DNA of 64,000 nucleotides from Crocinitomicaceae bacterium (GTDB taxonomy: Bacteria; Bacteroidota; Bacteroidia; Flavobacteriales_D; Crocinitomicaceae), in contig JAURMI010000015.1 of the NCBI GenBank assembly GCA_030830785.1, positions 29,063 through 93,062 of the forward strand. Direction: 5' to 3'. Positions 1 through 8,997 of the stretch are shown piece after piece. The translations under genes were made by a program, and so were the position numbers. The notes below the pieces were generated by a model, which worked only from the letters and a program-made list of their open reading frames with translations, was not told the DNA's origin and searched no databases. Every line of letters begins with the position of its first letter. Position 1 is the first letter of the stretch.

Positions 1-1154
1 GTCAGCGCCTTCTATTAATTTCAGCGCTCAGTGCTAAACAATCTCAAATAGAAAATCTGGGTTTAGACAACGATACGACTTCTATGAAGGTTGCATTGAA
101 TCAATTGAATCAAAACAAAATAGACAAAGCTTTAAAACCATGCACTATAGATGTCGCTGAAAGTGGTTTTGCATTTCGTACCTTATCCTTTGTAGGCTTA
201 AATTTTAGTTCAAACTTTCAAATAACAGGAAGCGGCACTTTGCAAAACCGAAATCAAAAATCTACAATTCAGTTGCTCGAACAACTCGGATTAAATGTAG
301 GCCATCAAGATCTTCGCTTACCGATTGAAATTAAAGGTGAGATTAAAAACATGCATTTGGAAGTAGATGGTAGTGAAGGTTCACAACATGTTTCAGGACT
401 CTTTTTTTTAGCAGTATGCACCCCTGGAAATTGGAAAATAAAGCTTAATAATTTAAAAAGCAGGCCCTATTTTGAACTTAGTTTAAAGGTTTTAACCCAA
501 GCTGGATTTAAATATAAAAGAAAGGGTGATTATTTTGAATTTATAGGAAAACAAGAACTAGAATTGCAAAAATTAAAAGTAGAAGGTGATTGGAGTAGTA
601 TGGCGGCGTTTTGTGTAGGGGCGGCTATAAAAGGGAAAATTACACTTTTGGGCTTGAATCAAAATAGTTTACAACCAGATATTCAAATTCTTGGAGTGCT
701 AGAACAATTTGGTGCAAATATTTATTGGGATTCTGGTCTCTTACACATCGAATCAACGAGGTGTCGAAATGGTTTTAATTTTGATTGCAGCGATTGCCCT
801 GACTTATTTCCAATACTCGTTGTTTTGGCCTGCGCAGCAACATCTATGAGTGAAATAAAAGGAATAGGCCGTTTACTAAATAAAGAATCAAACCGACTGC
901 TTGCTATGCAGCAAGCATTAAATCAATGGGGTGTCGATTATTTAATTATTGATGACTCGATACAAATCCATGGTAAGCAATACATTAAAGATGCAATGGT
1001 ACAAACAAAAAACGACCACAGAATTGCCATGGCCGGAGCCATTGCTGCACTCTTAAATAAAAATGGTCAAAATATTGATGTGCCAATGTGCGTTAAAAAG
1101 TCTTATCCAGATTTTTTTGACGACTATAAGGCCTTAGGTGCCTTGATTAATTAA
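1..1154 (+). CDS. aroA: 3-phosphoshikimate 1-carboxyvinyltransferase (EPSP synthase), 5' end cut by the window
   Basis: This enzyme joins phosphoenolpyruvate to shikimate 3-phosphate in the cytoplasm, the sixth step of aromatic amino acid synthesis. The ORF track begins at an internal Met (84), but the same frame is open to base 3 and reads QRLLLISALSA...NLGLDNDTTSM, which matches the N-terminal SKS-x-S-x-R-ALxLAAL / DDT region of the family. The start codon therefore lies upstream of the window. Other family marks are ESGFAFRTL in place of the usual SGTTxR, GSEGSQHVSGL (second-half substrate loop), GDWSSMAAF, KESNRL, and the hallmark NDHRIAMAGA near the C-terminus. The last 8 bases overlap the 3' end of the convergent lipoprotein gene. 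Conserved residues look intact, so I expect an active enzyme. Confidence 0.93.
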   Translation, partial: QRLLLISALSAKQSQIENLGLDNDTTSMKVALNQLNQNKIDKALKPCTIDVAESGFAFRTLSFVGLNFSSNFQITGSGTLQNRNQKSTIQLLEQLGLNVGHQDLRLPIEIKGEIKNMHLEVDGSEGSQHVSGLFFLAVCTPGNWKIKLNNLKSRPYFELSLKVLTQAGFKYKRKGDYFEFIGKQELELQKLKVEGDWSSMAAFCVGAAIKGKITLLGLNQNSLQPDIQILGVLEQFGANIYWDSGLLHIESTRCRNGFNFDCSDCPDLFPILVVLACAATSMSEIKGIGRLLNKESNRLLAMQQALNQWGVDYLIIDDSIQIHGKQYIKDAMVQTKNDHRIAMAGAIAALLNKNGQNIDVPMCVKKSYPDFFDDYKALGALIN

Positions 1155-1701
1155 CTTGAAGAATGTATTGCTCGAAGCTCAAATTTAATTTGGCTAACCT
1201 TGCGCGAATATCTTTTTTTTGCTCACTAGAGATCCCTGGTTCCTTGAGTAACAACTCATAGTAATAGCGTACTTTGGAAGTATCTCTTGGCGAGTTAATA
1301 TCATAAGAACTTCCAAGACTTTCTAGTACAATTTTTCGATTTTTGAAATTTGGAAAACGCGTCAATAAAGTATCTGCATATGCCCGAGCATCCAAAGGTG
1401 CACGTAAATTGTCATAGACCATATGAATTTTAAACATACAATCTGCACTATAAATGTCATTGGGAAAGGCCTTTATGTATGCTTTTAGCCTGTTGATATA
1501 TTCAATTTGTGTCAAACTCGTAATTTGCGATACTTTTTGTTGGTCTGATTGCAACGATGAAAGTGAATCCTCATAGGATTTTATCCGTTGTTGTAGTTGC
1601 TTTTTATCAGCATTTGAGGCAGCCAAATTGGAGCTAGAATCATTATTACAGGAAAAAAGTAATAAAATTGAACTAAGAAAAATTAATGCAATGTTTTTCA
1701 T
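1147..1701 (-). CDS. lipoprotein with coiled coil and TPR-like repeats, function unknown
   Basis: The 184-residue product starts with a lipoprotein signal: a hydrophobic stretch followed by the lipobox LFSC, with Cys18 as the probable lipidated residue. Residues about 33-60 are Lys/Gln/Ser-rich and look like a short coiled coil. The rest (for example RLKAYIKAFPNDIYSADCMFKI, then LLTRFPN and YYELLLKEP) has the spacing of tetratricopeptide helices, as seen in YbgF/BamD-like periplasmic proteins. I cannot assign it to either. It lies 8 bases upstream of where def ends, so it is probably co-transcribed behind ruvX-def on the minus strand. Its 3' end overlaps that of aroA by 8 bases. A role in envelope assembly is only a guess. 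Confidence 0.75.
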   Translation of the reverse strand: MKNIALIFLSSILLLFSCNNDSSSNLAASNADKKQLQQRIKSYEDSLSSLQSDQQKVSQITSLTQIEYINRLKAYIKAFPNDIYSADCMFKIHMVYDNLRAPLDARAYADTLLTRFPNFKNRKIVLESLGSSYDINSPRDTSKVRYYYELLLKEPGISSEQKKDIRARLAKLNLSFEQYILQVN

Positions 1702-1709
1702 GCGTCTTG

Positions 1710-2309
1710 TTATGGTTTGCGATTTTTTTTGGCACTGGGAAAACTCATTTTGTAGTCAACAGAAATGGCGCCTTGACTTATATTCCCAAGCCTTTTCAAT
1801 AAAAGTTTTTTCTTGAGCGGGCTTAAATGATCTGTGAATAAAATCCCTTCAACGTGATCGTATTCATGTTGAATGATACGCGCTGCATATCCTTCAAACC
1901 ACTCTTCCTTTAACTGCCACCGCTCATCATAGTACGAAACTAAAATACGCTCCTTTCTAGAAACGTTTTCGCGTATTCCAGGTATTGATAAACAACCTTC
2001 TTGAAATGCCCATTCTGCACCAGCTTGCTCTTCAATGATAGGATTGATAAATACTTTTTTAAAATTTTCTATTCCTTTTGCCTTTGGATCGGGTTCATCA
2101 TCTGGGTCATCGGCAAACGGACTGCCATCCACAATAAAAAGTCGGATGCTTTTACCAATTTGTGGAGCAGCCAAACCAACTCCTTTTGCTTGATACATTG
2201 TCTCAAACATATCGGAAATTAGCTGAGAAAGGTCTGCAAAATTTGCATCAATTTCTTCTGCTTCCTTTTTTAAAACAGGATCTCCAAAGGCAACTATGGG
2301 TAATATCAT
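1710..2309 (-). CDS. def: peptide deformylase
   Basis: Removes the formyl group from the N-terminal methionine of new proteins as they leave the ribosome; a cytoplasmic metalloenzyme. All three family motifs are present in order: GVGLAAPQIG (residues about 43-52), EGCLSIPG with the metal-binding Cys, and QHEYDHVEG, the HExxH-type motif with two metal-binding His and the catalytic Glu. The 199-residue length is usual for Bacteroidota, which carry a short extra acidic loop (here FADDPDDEPD). ruvX lies 19 bases upstream on the same strand, an arrangement common in this phylum. The partner formyltransferase, fmt, is also in this window at 59291. Confidence 0.96.
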   Translation of the reverse strand: MILPIVAFGDPVLKKEAEEIDANFADLSQLISDMFETMYQAKGVGLAAPQIGKSIRLFIVDGSPFADDPDDEPDPKAKGIENFKKVFINPIIEEQAGAEWAFQEGCLSIPGIRENVSRKERILVSYYDERWQLKEEWFEGYAARIIQHEYDHVEGILFTDHLSPLKKKLLLKRLGNISQGAISVDYKMSFPSAKKNRKP

Positions 2310-2328
2310 GGTGCAAATTTAACAAGGA

Positions 2329-2736
2329 TTAGCATAGACTCAAGTATTCTTGCAAAATCAAAGCAGCGGCAACTTGATCGACCAACCCTTTTTCATGTTT
2401 CTTTTTTTTATGACCCATTTGATGTATAGCTGCACTTGCCATTTTTGAAGAAAAACGCTCGTCGATTAAGGTTAATTTTAAATGTGGAAAAAGACTTGCT
2501 AATCTGAGTTTAAATAAGCGTACATTTTCGGTAATATGCGTGTCAGAACCGTCAAGTCTTGTGGGGTATCCAAGTAATATCTCAGTAATTTTACGCTTTG
2601 GTAGCTCAACTTCCAACCATGCTTCTATTTGTTCTGTTGGTATGGTGGCAACAGGGCTCGCAATTATTCGATCACTATCACTTGTAGCAATACCACAACG
2701 CTTAAGTCCGAAATCTATGCATAAAATGGCAGACAT
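2329..2736 (-). CDS. ruvX: RuvX/YqgF-family RNase H-fold nuclease
   Basis: This small (135-residue) protein belongs to the YqgF/RuvX family, described as a putative Holliday junction resolvase and, in E. coli, as involved in 16S rRNA 5' maturation. The N-terminal ILCIDFGLKRCGIATSD gives the DxGxKRxG active-site motif. The middle ILLGYPTRLDGSDT corresponds to the family GxPxxxdG segment, and LIDERFSSKMA supplies the conserved DERxS(T) motif. The C-terminal VDQVAAALILQEYL contains the last catalytic Asp region. It is probably first in a ruvX-def-lipoprotein unit on the minus strand and is divergent from the lipoprotein gene at 2762, with only 25 bases between them. Confidence 0.93.
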   Translation of the reverse strand: MSAILCIDFGLKRCGIATSDSDRIIASPVATIPTEQIEAWLEVELPKRKITEILLGYPTRLDGSDTHITENVRLFKLRLASLFPHLKLTLIDERFSSKMASAAIHQMGHKKKKHEKGLVDQVAAALILQEYLSLC

Positions 2737-2761
2737 CCTTCAAAATTAGTAATTTCGTGTC

Positions 2762-3562
2762 GTGATAAAAAAAGTCTTATTCTTCTTGCTGCTTGTAGGT
2801 TTATTTTCATGCACTGAAAATAATAAAACTGAAACCACCCAAGTAGGTCCATATATTTTTAATCCAACCTTTAAGGGAATTGGTACTTTTATCAATTACC
2901 AGCAGATGATTGATTCTAGTCAAGAATTAGAACAAATCACTTCTTTGTTGTTTACTCATCAATCTGGTTATACTTTAACATCCGTAGCTTTTTTAGATAA
3001 AAATGGCGAAACAGTAAAGGCTACCATAGAAAAGAATGATACAGACGGACGACAAACAATTTTTACCTATTATTTTCTTAAAGAAGTACTGAGCATGGTG
3101 CGCATAGAAATCTCTAACCCAAGTGCACAAAAAAATCAACTTGAAGAGTCCGTTGTATTTTACAATACCGAACAAATTCCGATAAATGCCTACACAAGAT
3201 TCTTTAAACCAGAAGAATTAATGCAAAAAAATGAAGTGGCCTTTAATTTAATTGACATTTCCAAAGAATTGCATGAGCAAATTGAACAAAACATGCTACT
3301 AATAAATGATATACACAATCAGGAAGGGCAGTTTGAATTATATTTTCAGGGTTTTGACGAAGCTTTGGATAAAAAGTTTGTTCAATTTGGCAATCAAACA
3401 TTTTCAACCAATCTTGCCTTTGAGCCTGAAGAGAATTTGAATAAGTTATTGCAGGGAAATTCTAAAGCTTTAAAAAATCAAAAATTTTTATTGCAACACC
3501 AACAAATAATTGATCCAAATGGGTATCAATTTCAAGTTTTATTAGCTATTGAAAAAAAGTAA
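2762..3562 (+). CDS. predicted lipoprotein of unknown function
   Basis: I do not recognise this 266-residue protein. It begins with GTG and a basic-hydrophobic signal, MIKKVLFFLLLVGLFSC, so Cys17 is a good candidate for lipidation. The mature part is rich in Gln, Asn, Phe and Thr and has an alternating pattern suggesting beta strands, for example around residues 60-120, with a more helical stretch near 150-190. There is no enzyme motif I can name. It stands alone between ruvX (divergent) and the outer-membrane barrel at 3617, 54 bases downstream, and could be co-transcribed with the barrel. A periplasmic or outer-membrane-anchored role is inferred only from the signal sequence. Confidence 0.75.
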   Translation: MIKKVLFFLLLVGLFSCTENNKTETTQVGPYIFNPTFKGIGTFINYQQMIDSSQELEQITSLLFTHQSGYTLTSVAFLDKNGETVKATIEKNDTDGRQTIFTYYFLKEVLSMVRIEISNPSAQKNQLEESVVFYNTEQIPINAYTRFFKPEELMQKNEVAFNLIDISKELHEQIEQNMLLINDIHNQEGQFELYFQGFDEALDKKFVQFGNQTFSTNLAFEPEENLNKLLQGNSKALKNQKFLLQHQQIIDPNGYQFQVLLAIEKK

Positions 3563-3616
3563 TGCAACATTTTTTAGTAATGGCCGTCTTATAATCTATA
3601 AACTGACCTTTATTTC

Positions 3617-6361
3617 ATGAAAAATCTCCTTTTCTTCACTTTATTTATTGCGAATTGTTTTTCATTTTTTAGTCAAAAAATGGAGATTTCCGGGCGCTTA
3701 GTTGATAGTTCGGGCAATGTTGCGGTTGCCCAAGCAAGCATCATGGCAATACATTTACGCGATTCAGTTTTGGTTCAGTTTACGCGCAGTAGCAAGGACG
3801 GGCTGTTCGAATTTAAAAACCTACCGCTAGATTCATTCCAGCTCATCATTGAGCATAGCAATTGGACTTCAAGAAGCATTTACTTGATGGGTTCCACTAA
3901 GAAAAACATTTTTGAGCTGCCCGACATTCGACTTTATCCCAAAGTTCAAGATGTGAAGGATGTAGTGGTTACGAGAAATCGAAATTCCATCTACTTCAGT
4001 GGAGATACGCTCATTTATGTGGCCGATTCATTTAAAGTTGCCGAAAATGCCGTTGTAGAAGACCTTCTTAAAAAACTTCCAGGTATAAAGGTAGAAGATG
4101 ATGGCAGTATAACTTCGCAAGGAAAAGAGATAAGTCAAGTGCTTGTTGACGGAGACGAATTTTTTGGTTCTGATCCAACCATAGCTACAAAAAACCTGGC
4201 TGCTAAAGGCGTCGAGTCTGTTCAAGTTTATGAAAAGAAAAACGAAGATGCTGCAGTTGGTGAAGACGATAAAATACAAGTACTCGATCTCAAACTCAAA
4301 GAGGAAGCAAAAAGAGGATACTTTGGCAAAACCGCTGTAGCTTCAGATTTCAATCAAGGAGCGCTTGATGAGGCATTCTACGAATCTGAATTGCTCTATA
4401 ATAAATTTGACAAAACTCAAAAAATATCGGTTTTTATGTTGGCTTCAAACACACCAAAATCAAGTTTTGGATTTGGGGATATGAATAAATTTGGGTTAGA
4501 TAACGAAAGAAATGCAAGTGGACTCAATTTCTGGGATAGAGACTCAAAAGGGAATAATTCGGGAATTCCTCAGACGCTTAAAACGGGTGTTTATTACAAT
4601 GACCGCTTAAATGAAAAATTAAAATTAGGTGTGAATTATGCCTACTACGACAGTCGTTTGCAGGCAAATTCTAGTTCGCAAACCCAGTATTTTCTTGCAG
4701 ATAGCTCATATTTCACCAAAGATTCTACAAATAATTTCACACTGAGTGGTTCACACCGCATTAATTTCAACCTTCAAATTGATATAGATTCATTAACTAA
4801 ATTGGAAATTAAGCCAAACTTTCAGATCGACAATGGAGAACAAAACAATACCTCCATTAATGATTTTAGAAACCAGGGATTTAATTCTTACCTACTGACC
4901 AATGTGAACAATCAATATAATTCTAGTGGACTGAGCAGCAACTCAGAAGCGATATTGAGACGGAAGTTTGGTAAAAAAGACCGCGAACTTGAGGCCAAGT
5001 ACATTTTGCGCTACAGTGAAAATAGTTCAGAAGGAACTTTAACAACCAATACAACTGCCTTATTATTCGACACACTTTTTGATCAGAGAAAAACCATTGA
5101 TAATTCCAACCAAACACACTATACGACTTTATCCTACACAGAGCCGCTCCGAAAAAATTTGTTGTTGACAACTGAATATTTTCTCGAAATGGGTGGGTCA
5201 ACCCAAGCACGATATACCTATAATCCAAATAATTCAGGTATTTACAATGAAATTGACAGCTTGTATACGAATGATTTTGTTAATGACCGTTTTCAACAAC
5301 GCGGAACTATAATTCTTACTTACCTCCTTAAAAACCAGCGAATTACAGGTGGATTGGGTTATCGCAATATCCAAATTGACAATATCAATCAATTTTCCGG
5401 CGTAGGTATCAATCAAAACATTTACAATTTTTTACCCAACTTTTCTTATCAATTCAAGCCAAGTATGGCCAAAAGGATCAATATCCGCTACAGCACAAAC
5501 TCTGCACCACCAAGTGCCAATGATTTACAGCCTGTTCAGGACAACACCAACCCAAATCGCATTCAAGAAGGAAATCCGGACCTCAAACCAAATTATCAAC
5601 ATCAGCTAAATTTCAATGCAAACGTTTGGCAAGCCATGACGGGACGCTATCTTTGGTCAGGGGGTAATGCTACTTTTACTCAAAATGCCTTTGGCAATAG
5701 CACCACATATGATCAGTTTGGCCGAACCCTTTCTAAAACAGTTAATGTAGATGGCAATATGTTTGCAACTATTTATGCCGGGGGTGGATATCCCATTTTA
5801 AATAGAAAAATCACATTTGAACCAAGCATGAACGCCTCGTACTTTAAGAACAACAACTTTATCAATAATCAACTCAACACAACGAGTACTGCAACACTCA
5901 GTGGTGATTTTGGTATCAAACTCAGCTTAGATAGTTTGGATGTTGAGCTTAACACTAGTTATACCTATGTGATGCCAACTACAACCCTTAATTCATTCTC
6001 TAATCAACCCTATTCTACCCAATTATACGGCATGGTAGGTGATTGGCGCATGCCTTCTCAATGGCGATTCAAATGGGAAGTCAACTATACTTTGAACCGA
6101 GGAAGAGCTGATGCATTTAACCGAAACTTCTTGATCATTGATGCAGAACTTAATAAAGCTTTTCTTTCTACAGGGAACTTGATCCTGGGGCTATCTATTA
6201 ATGACTTACTGAATCAAAACCTCAACTTACAACGCTCTGTTTCGGGAAACATGATCACTGACAATTACACGCGCATTATTTCGAGATATTTTTTAATGCG
6301 CCTTACCTACAAATTTAACAACAACAAGACCCGTGAAGAAGATTTTCGTATGTGGCATTAG
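3617..6361 (+). CDS. outer-membrane beta-barrel protein with carboxypeptidase-like regulatory domain (TonB-receptor-like, OMP_b-brl_3 type)
   Basis: A 914-residue outer-membrane protein. Residues 1-20 are a signal peptide. Residues about 22-100 form a carboxypeptidase-regulatory-like Ig fold (MEISGRLVDSSGNVAVAQAS...), common at the N-terminus of Bacteroidota receptors. Residues about 115-225 resemble a TonB-receptor plug, with the typical LLKKLPGIKVEDDGSI and QVLVDGDEFFG segments. The remainder is a long, Asn/Tyr-rich barrel ending with aromatic-alternating strands (RYFLMRLTYKF). Such proteins are related to SusC-like receptors but often lack a TonB box; I see no clear TonB box. The GLPGLI gene overlaps its 3' end by 29 bases, so the two are probably translated together. 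The substrate is unknown. Confidence 0.88.
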   Translation: MKNLLFFTLFIANCFSFFSQKMEISGRLVDSSGNVAVAQASIMAIHLRDSVLVQFTRSSKDGLFEFKNLPLDSFQLIIEHSNWTSRSIYLMGSTKKNIFELPDIRLYPKVQDVKDVVVTRNRNSIYFSGDTLIYVADSFKVAENAVVEDLLKKLPGIKVEDDGSITSQGKEISQVLVDGDEFFGSDPTIATKNLAAKGVESVQVYEKKNEDAAVGEDDKIQVLDLKLKEEAKRGYFGKTAVASDFNQGALDEAFYESELLYNKFDKTQKISVFMLASNTPKSSFGFGDMNKFGLDNERNASGLNFWDRDSKGNNSGIPQTLKTGVYYNDRLNEKLKLGVNYAYYDSRLQANSSSQTQYFLADSSYFTKDSTNNFTLSGSHRINFNLQIDIDSLTKLEIKPNFQIDNGEQNNTSINDFRNQGFNSYLLTNVNNQYNSSGLSSNSEAILRRKFGKKDRELEAKYILRYSENSSEGTLTTNTTALLFDTLFDQRKTIDNSNQTHYTTLSYTEPLRKNLLLTTEYFLEMGGSTQARYTYNPNNSGIYNEIDSLYTNDFVNDRFQQRGTIILTYLLKNQRITGGLGYRNIQIDNINQFSGVGINQNIYNFLPNFSYQFKPSMAKRINIRYSTNSAPPSANDLQPVQDNTNPNRIQEGNPDLKPNYQHQLNFNANVWQAMTGRYLWSGGNATFTQNAFGNSTTYDQFGRTLSKTVNVDGNMFATIYAGGGYPILNRKITFEPSMNASYFKNNNFINNQLNTTSTATLSGDFGIKLSLDSLDVELNTSYTYVMPTTTLNSFSNQPYSTQLYGMVGDWRMPSQWRFKWEVNYTLNRGRADAFNRNFLIIDAELNKAFLSTGNLILGLSINDLLNQNLNLQRSVSGNMITDNYTRIISRYFLMRLTYKFNNNKTREEDFRMWH

Positions 6362-7064
6362 TGCCTTTGTGCTATGCATCCAGGCTTTGGCTCAGACTGA
6401 CTATATTCATTCAGGAAAAATCACCTTTGAGCGTAGAACCAACCTTGAAAAAAGATTCGGTTCAGACCAACGCATGAAGCGTTTTATAAATGAAGACACC
6501 AAAATTCGCGTTGAACAATTTTATTTATTCTTCAACGACACGGCTTCCTATTTTGCAGTAGTACCAAGCAACGAACCAGAAGAGATGGCCTGGTTAACAA
6601 CGAAAAATGCATATTATCAAGATTTAAAAAATAATCAACAACTAATGATGTTAGCAGTTTTTGGTCAAAATGTATTTGTTTCCGATAGTTTACCGAAACG
6701 AACATGGAAAATTACAGAAAGTAAACGCACAATATGCGGTTATGAATGTAGAAAGGCCATTTATCAAAAAAATGATTCTACGCGTCTGTACGCTTGGTAC
6801 TCTCCTATGCTAATTCCATCAGTTGGACCAGAAGGCTTTTGTGGTTTACCAGGCACCATTCTTGGTTTAGCCACCGAAGATGGAGGCATTGTTTATTTTG
6901 CAAAAAAAATTGATCAAGTCAATTTAAAACAAGAGGATCTAGCGCTCAATGTTGGAAAAAATAAAATATATAGCATACAAGAATTGCGTCAAAAAATTGA
7001 GAAGGAATATGGATCAACTCCATGGGGAAAGAGGCTTTTTGACGACATTTTCCGCTGGCTTTAA
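6333..7064 (+). CDS. GLPGLI family secreted protein
   Basis: A 243-residue exported protein of the Bacteroidota-specific GLPGLI family, whose biochemical role is not established. The eponymous motif appears as EGFCGLPGTILGLA near residue 170, preceded by the family's YAWYSPMLIPSVGP segment. Residues 1-20 (MKKIFVCGISAFVLCIQALAQ) are a signal peptide. Two cysteines around residues 135-140 (TICGYECRKA) could form a disulfide in the periplasm. The start is a GTG lying inside the 3' end of the barrel gene, giving a 29-base overlap; it is the only start that leaves a complete signal peptide. The tight coupling suggests the two act together at the outer membrane. Confidence 0.88.
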   Translation: MKKIFVCGISAFVLCIQALAQTDYIHSGKITFERRTNLEKRFGSDQRMKRFINEDTKIRVEQFYLFFNDTASYFAVVPSNEPEEMAWLTTKNAYYQDLKNNQQLMMLAVFGQNVFVSDSLPKRTWKITESKRTICGYECRKAIYQKNDSTRLYAWYSPMLIPSVGPEGFCGLPGTILGLATEDGGIVYFAKKIDQVNLKQEDLALNVGKNKIYSIQELRQKIEKEYGSTPWGKRLFDDIFRWL

Positions 7065-7111
7065 TTTGCTTATAACAATTCCTATTTTTAATTTAGGAAA
7101 ATAATATAATC

Positions 7112-7975
7112 ATGAAAGGAATCATATTGGCAGGAGGATCAGGAACTAGACTGCATCCATTGACATTGGCTTTCTCTAAGCAACTTATGCCTGTTTACGA
7201 CAAACCTATGATATACTACCCCCTTTCAATACTAATGAGTGCGGGGATTAAAGAAATTTTAATCATTTCTACCCCACAAGACCTTCCCAATATCGAAAAA
7301 CTGCTCGGCGATGGCACTCAGCTAGGTTGTCAATTTCAATATGCCGTTCAAGAGGTAGCAAATGGTTTGGCGCAAGCCTTTGTGATTGGAGAAGATTTTA
7401 TAGGTAAAGATAAAGTTGCCTTAATTTTAGGTGATAATATCTTTTATGGGGTTGGTATGGATGCCTTGTTAAAAGAAAATAATGACCCAGATGGCGGCGT
7501 AGTTTATGCCTACCACGTCAGCGACCCGGAACGCTACGGAGTAGTTGAATTCGACGCACAGAACCAAGCCATTTCAATCGAAGAAAAACCCAAAGTACCC
7601 AAATCCAATTATGCGGTTCCAGGGCTCTATTTTTATGACAATACCGTAATTGAAATTGCTAAAAATCTCAAGCCATCTCAACGTGGGGAATATGAAATTA
7701 CAGATATCAATGCCGCTTATTTAAAAAAAGGTAAACTTAAAGTTGCCATCTTAGATCGAGGAACGGCTTGGTTAGATACAGGAACTTTCAATTCTTTAAT
7801 GCAAGCAGGGCAATTTGTCCAAGTAATTGAGCAACGACAGGGATTAAAAATTGGTTGCATTGAAGAAATTGCTTTTCGAAACGGTTTTATAGATGCAACC
7901 CAACTCAAACATTTGGCCTCAGGACTTGTAAAAAGCGGTTATGGATCTTATCTACTCCAATTGCTTAAAAATTAA
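7112..7975 (+). CDS. rfbA: glucose-1-phosphate thymidylyltransferase
   Basis: Makes dTDP-glucose from dTTP and glucose 1-phosphate, the first step towards dTDP-rhamnose and related surface sugars (also named rmlA). The N-terminal [17 protein letters not shown] is the nucleotide-binding loop, KPMIYYPLS follows at residues about 30-38, then LGDNIFYG and the sugar-binding [21 protein letters not shown] and [11 protein letters not shown]-like segment ([11 protein letters not shown]). The length of 287 residues is close to the family norm. The usual partners rmlB, rmlC and rmlD are not in this window. The stop codon shares one base with the ATG of the next gene (TAATG), so the two are likely translated from one message although their pathways differ. 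Confidence 0.95.
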   Translation: MKGIILAGGSGTRLHPLTLAFSKQLMPVYDKPMIYYPLSILMSAGIKEILIISTPQDLPNIEKLLGDGTQLGCQFQYAVQEVANGLAQAFVIGEDFIGKDKVALILGDNIFYGVGMDALLKENNDPDGGVVYAYHVSDPERYGVVEFDAQNQAISIEEKPKVPKSNYAVPGLYFYDNTVIEIAKNLKPSQRGEYEITDINAAYLKKGKLKVAILDRGTAWLDTGTFNSLMQAGQFVQVIEQRQGLKIGCIEEIAFRNGFIDATQLKHLASGLVKSGYGSYLLQLLKN

Positions 7976-8940
7976 TGAATCATTTCAACCAATACAATAG
8001 TATTTTACAAACAGCCCTAAACCAGGTTGGTTTTCCTGAGCAACCCCACAATTTGTATGACCCATTGCGATATTTCATGCAACTTGGGGGCAAACGCATG
8101 CGGCCTATTTTAAGTTTAATGGCTTGTAAATTATTTGATAAAGACTTTGAAAAAGCTTTAAATGTTGCGTTGTGTGTAGAGTATTTTCACAATTTTTCTT
8201 TGATCCATGATGATATTATGGATGCGGCACCTTTGCGCAGAGGTCAAACAACGGTTCATAAGAAATGGAATGAAAATATTGCCATTCTTTCAGGTGATGT
8301 AATGTTAGTCAAGGCATATGACTTTTTAGCAAATTATCCACCTCAAATCTTTCAAGAGCTATTTTTATTGTTTAATAAGACAGCAAAAGAAGTTTGCGAA
8401 GGGCAACAAATGGACATGGATTTTGAATCTAGAAATGATGTGAATGAAACCGAGTATTTGGAAATGATTCGCTTGAAGACTTCTGTTCTTTTGGGTTGCG
8501 CGTTACAAATGGGCGCAATTGTCGGAGGAGCTGATAAAGAAAATGCGACGCTTCTTTATAATTTTGGTGAGAATTTAGGTATGGCCTTCCAAATACAAGA
8601 TGACCTGCTAGACTTATTTGGCGATCAGACACTTGTAGGTAAACAAGTAGGTGGTGACGTTTTGGCCAACAAAAAAACCCTACTTTCCTTGAGTGCAATG
8701 CATTTGGCTAATAATGATCAACGGAATACACTTCGCTCTTTAGCCAAAATAGAAGACCCTCAGCTTAAAATAGAAAAAGCCAAGCGTATATATAGAGATT
8801 TAGGAGCACTGTCCTATTGCCAACAGAAAATGAATCAGTACCAACAAAAAGCGCTTTCAGCCCTCGAAAAAATGAGTTGTGGTGCATCTAAAAGTGATTT
8901 AATAGCACTCGCAGAACATTTATCTACACGGGCAAATTGA
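7975..8940 (+). CDS. polyprenyl diphosphate synthase (trans-isoprenyl synthase)
   Basis: Condenses isopentenyl diphosphate onto an allylic primer to build a linear isoprenoid chain, such as the geranylgeranyl or longer quinone side chain. Both aspartate-rich motifs are visible: LIHDDIMD (DDxxD, residues 79-83) followed by LRRG, and FQIQDDLLDLFGD near residue 205. GGKRMRP near residues 39-44 binds the diphosphate of IPP. At 321 residues it has the usual length. The chain length of the product cannot be read safely from sequence; two bulky aromatics precede the first motif (YFHNF), which may favour a shorter chain. It overlaps rfbA by one base. Confidence 0.92.
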   Translation: MNHFNQYNSILQTALNQVGFPEQPHNLYDPLRYFMQLGGKRMRPILSLMACKLFDKDFEKALNVALCVEYFHNFSLIHDDIMDAAPLRRGQTTVHKKWNENIAILSGDVMLVKAYDFLANYPPQIFQELFLLFNKTAKEVCEGQQMDMDFESRNDVNETEYLEMIRLKTSVLLGCALQMGAIVGGADKENATLLYNFGENLGMAFQIQDDLLDLFGDQTLVGKQVGGDVLANKKTLLSLSAMHLANNDQRNTLRSLAKIEDPQLKIEKAKRIYRDLGALSYCQQKMNQYQQKALSALEKMSCGASKSDLIALAEHLSTRAN

Positions 8941-8965
8941 GGCAGACTTTTATCATTTTTTTTCT

Positions 8966-8973
8966 TATATTTG
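8966..8973 (+). promoter_or_regulatory. probable -7 promoter box TATATTTG
   Basis: TATATTTG matches the Bacteroidota -7 consensus TANNTTTG exactly and lies 24 bases before the ATG of the T9SS cargo gene, in an AT-rich spacer. The nearest upstream TTG is too far away (26 bases) to be a comfortable -33 element, so the call rests on the -7 box alone. Confidence 0.4.
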
Positions 8974-8997
8974 TTAGAACAATCTAAAATTTAAACA

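Noticed and set aside
7079-7099. AT-rich inverted repeat TTCCTA...TAGGAA before rfbA
   Set aside because: Short, weak and without a T tract; could arise by chance in this AT-rich spacer.
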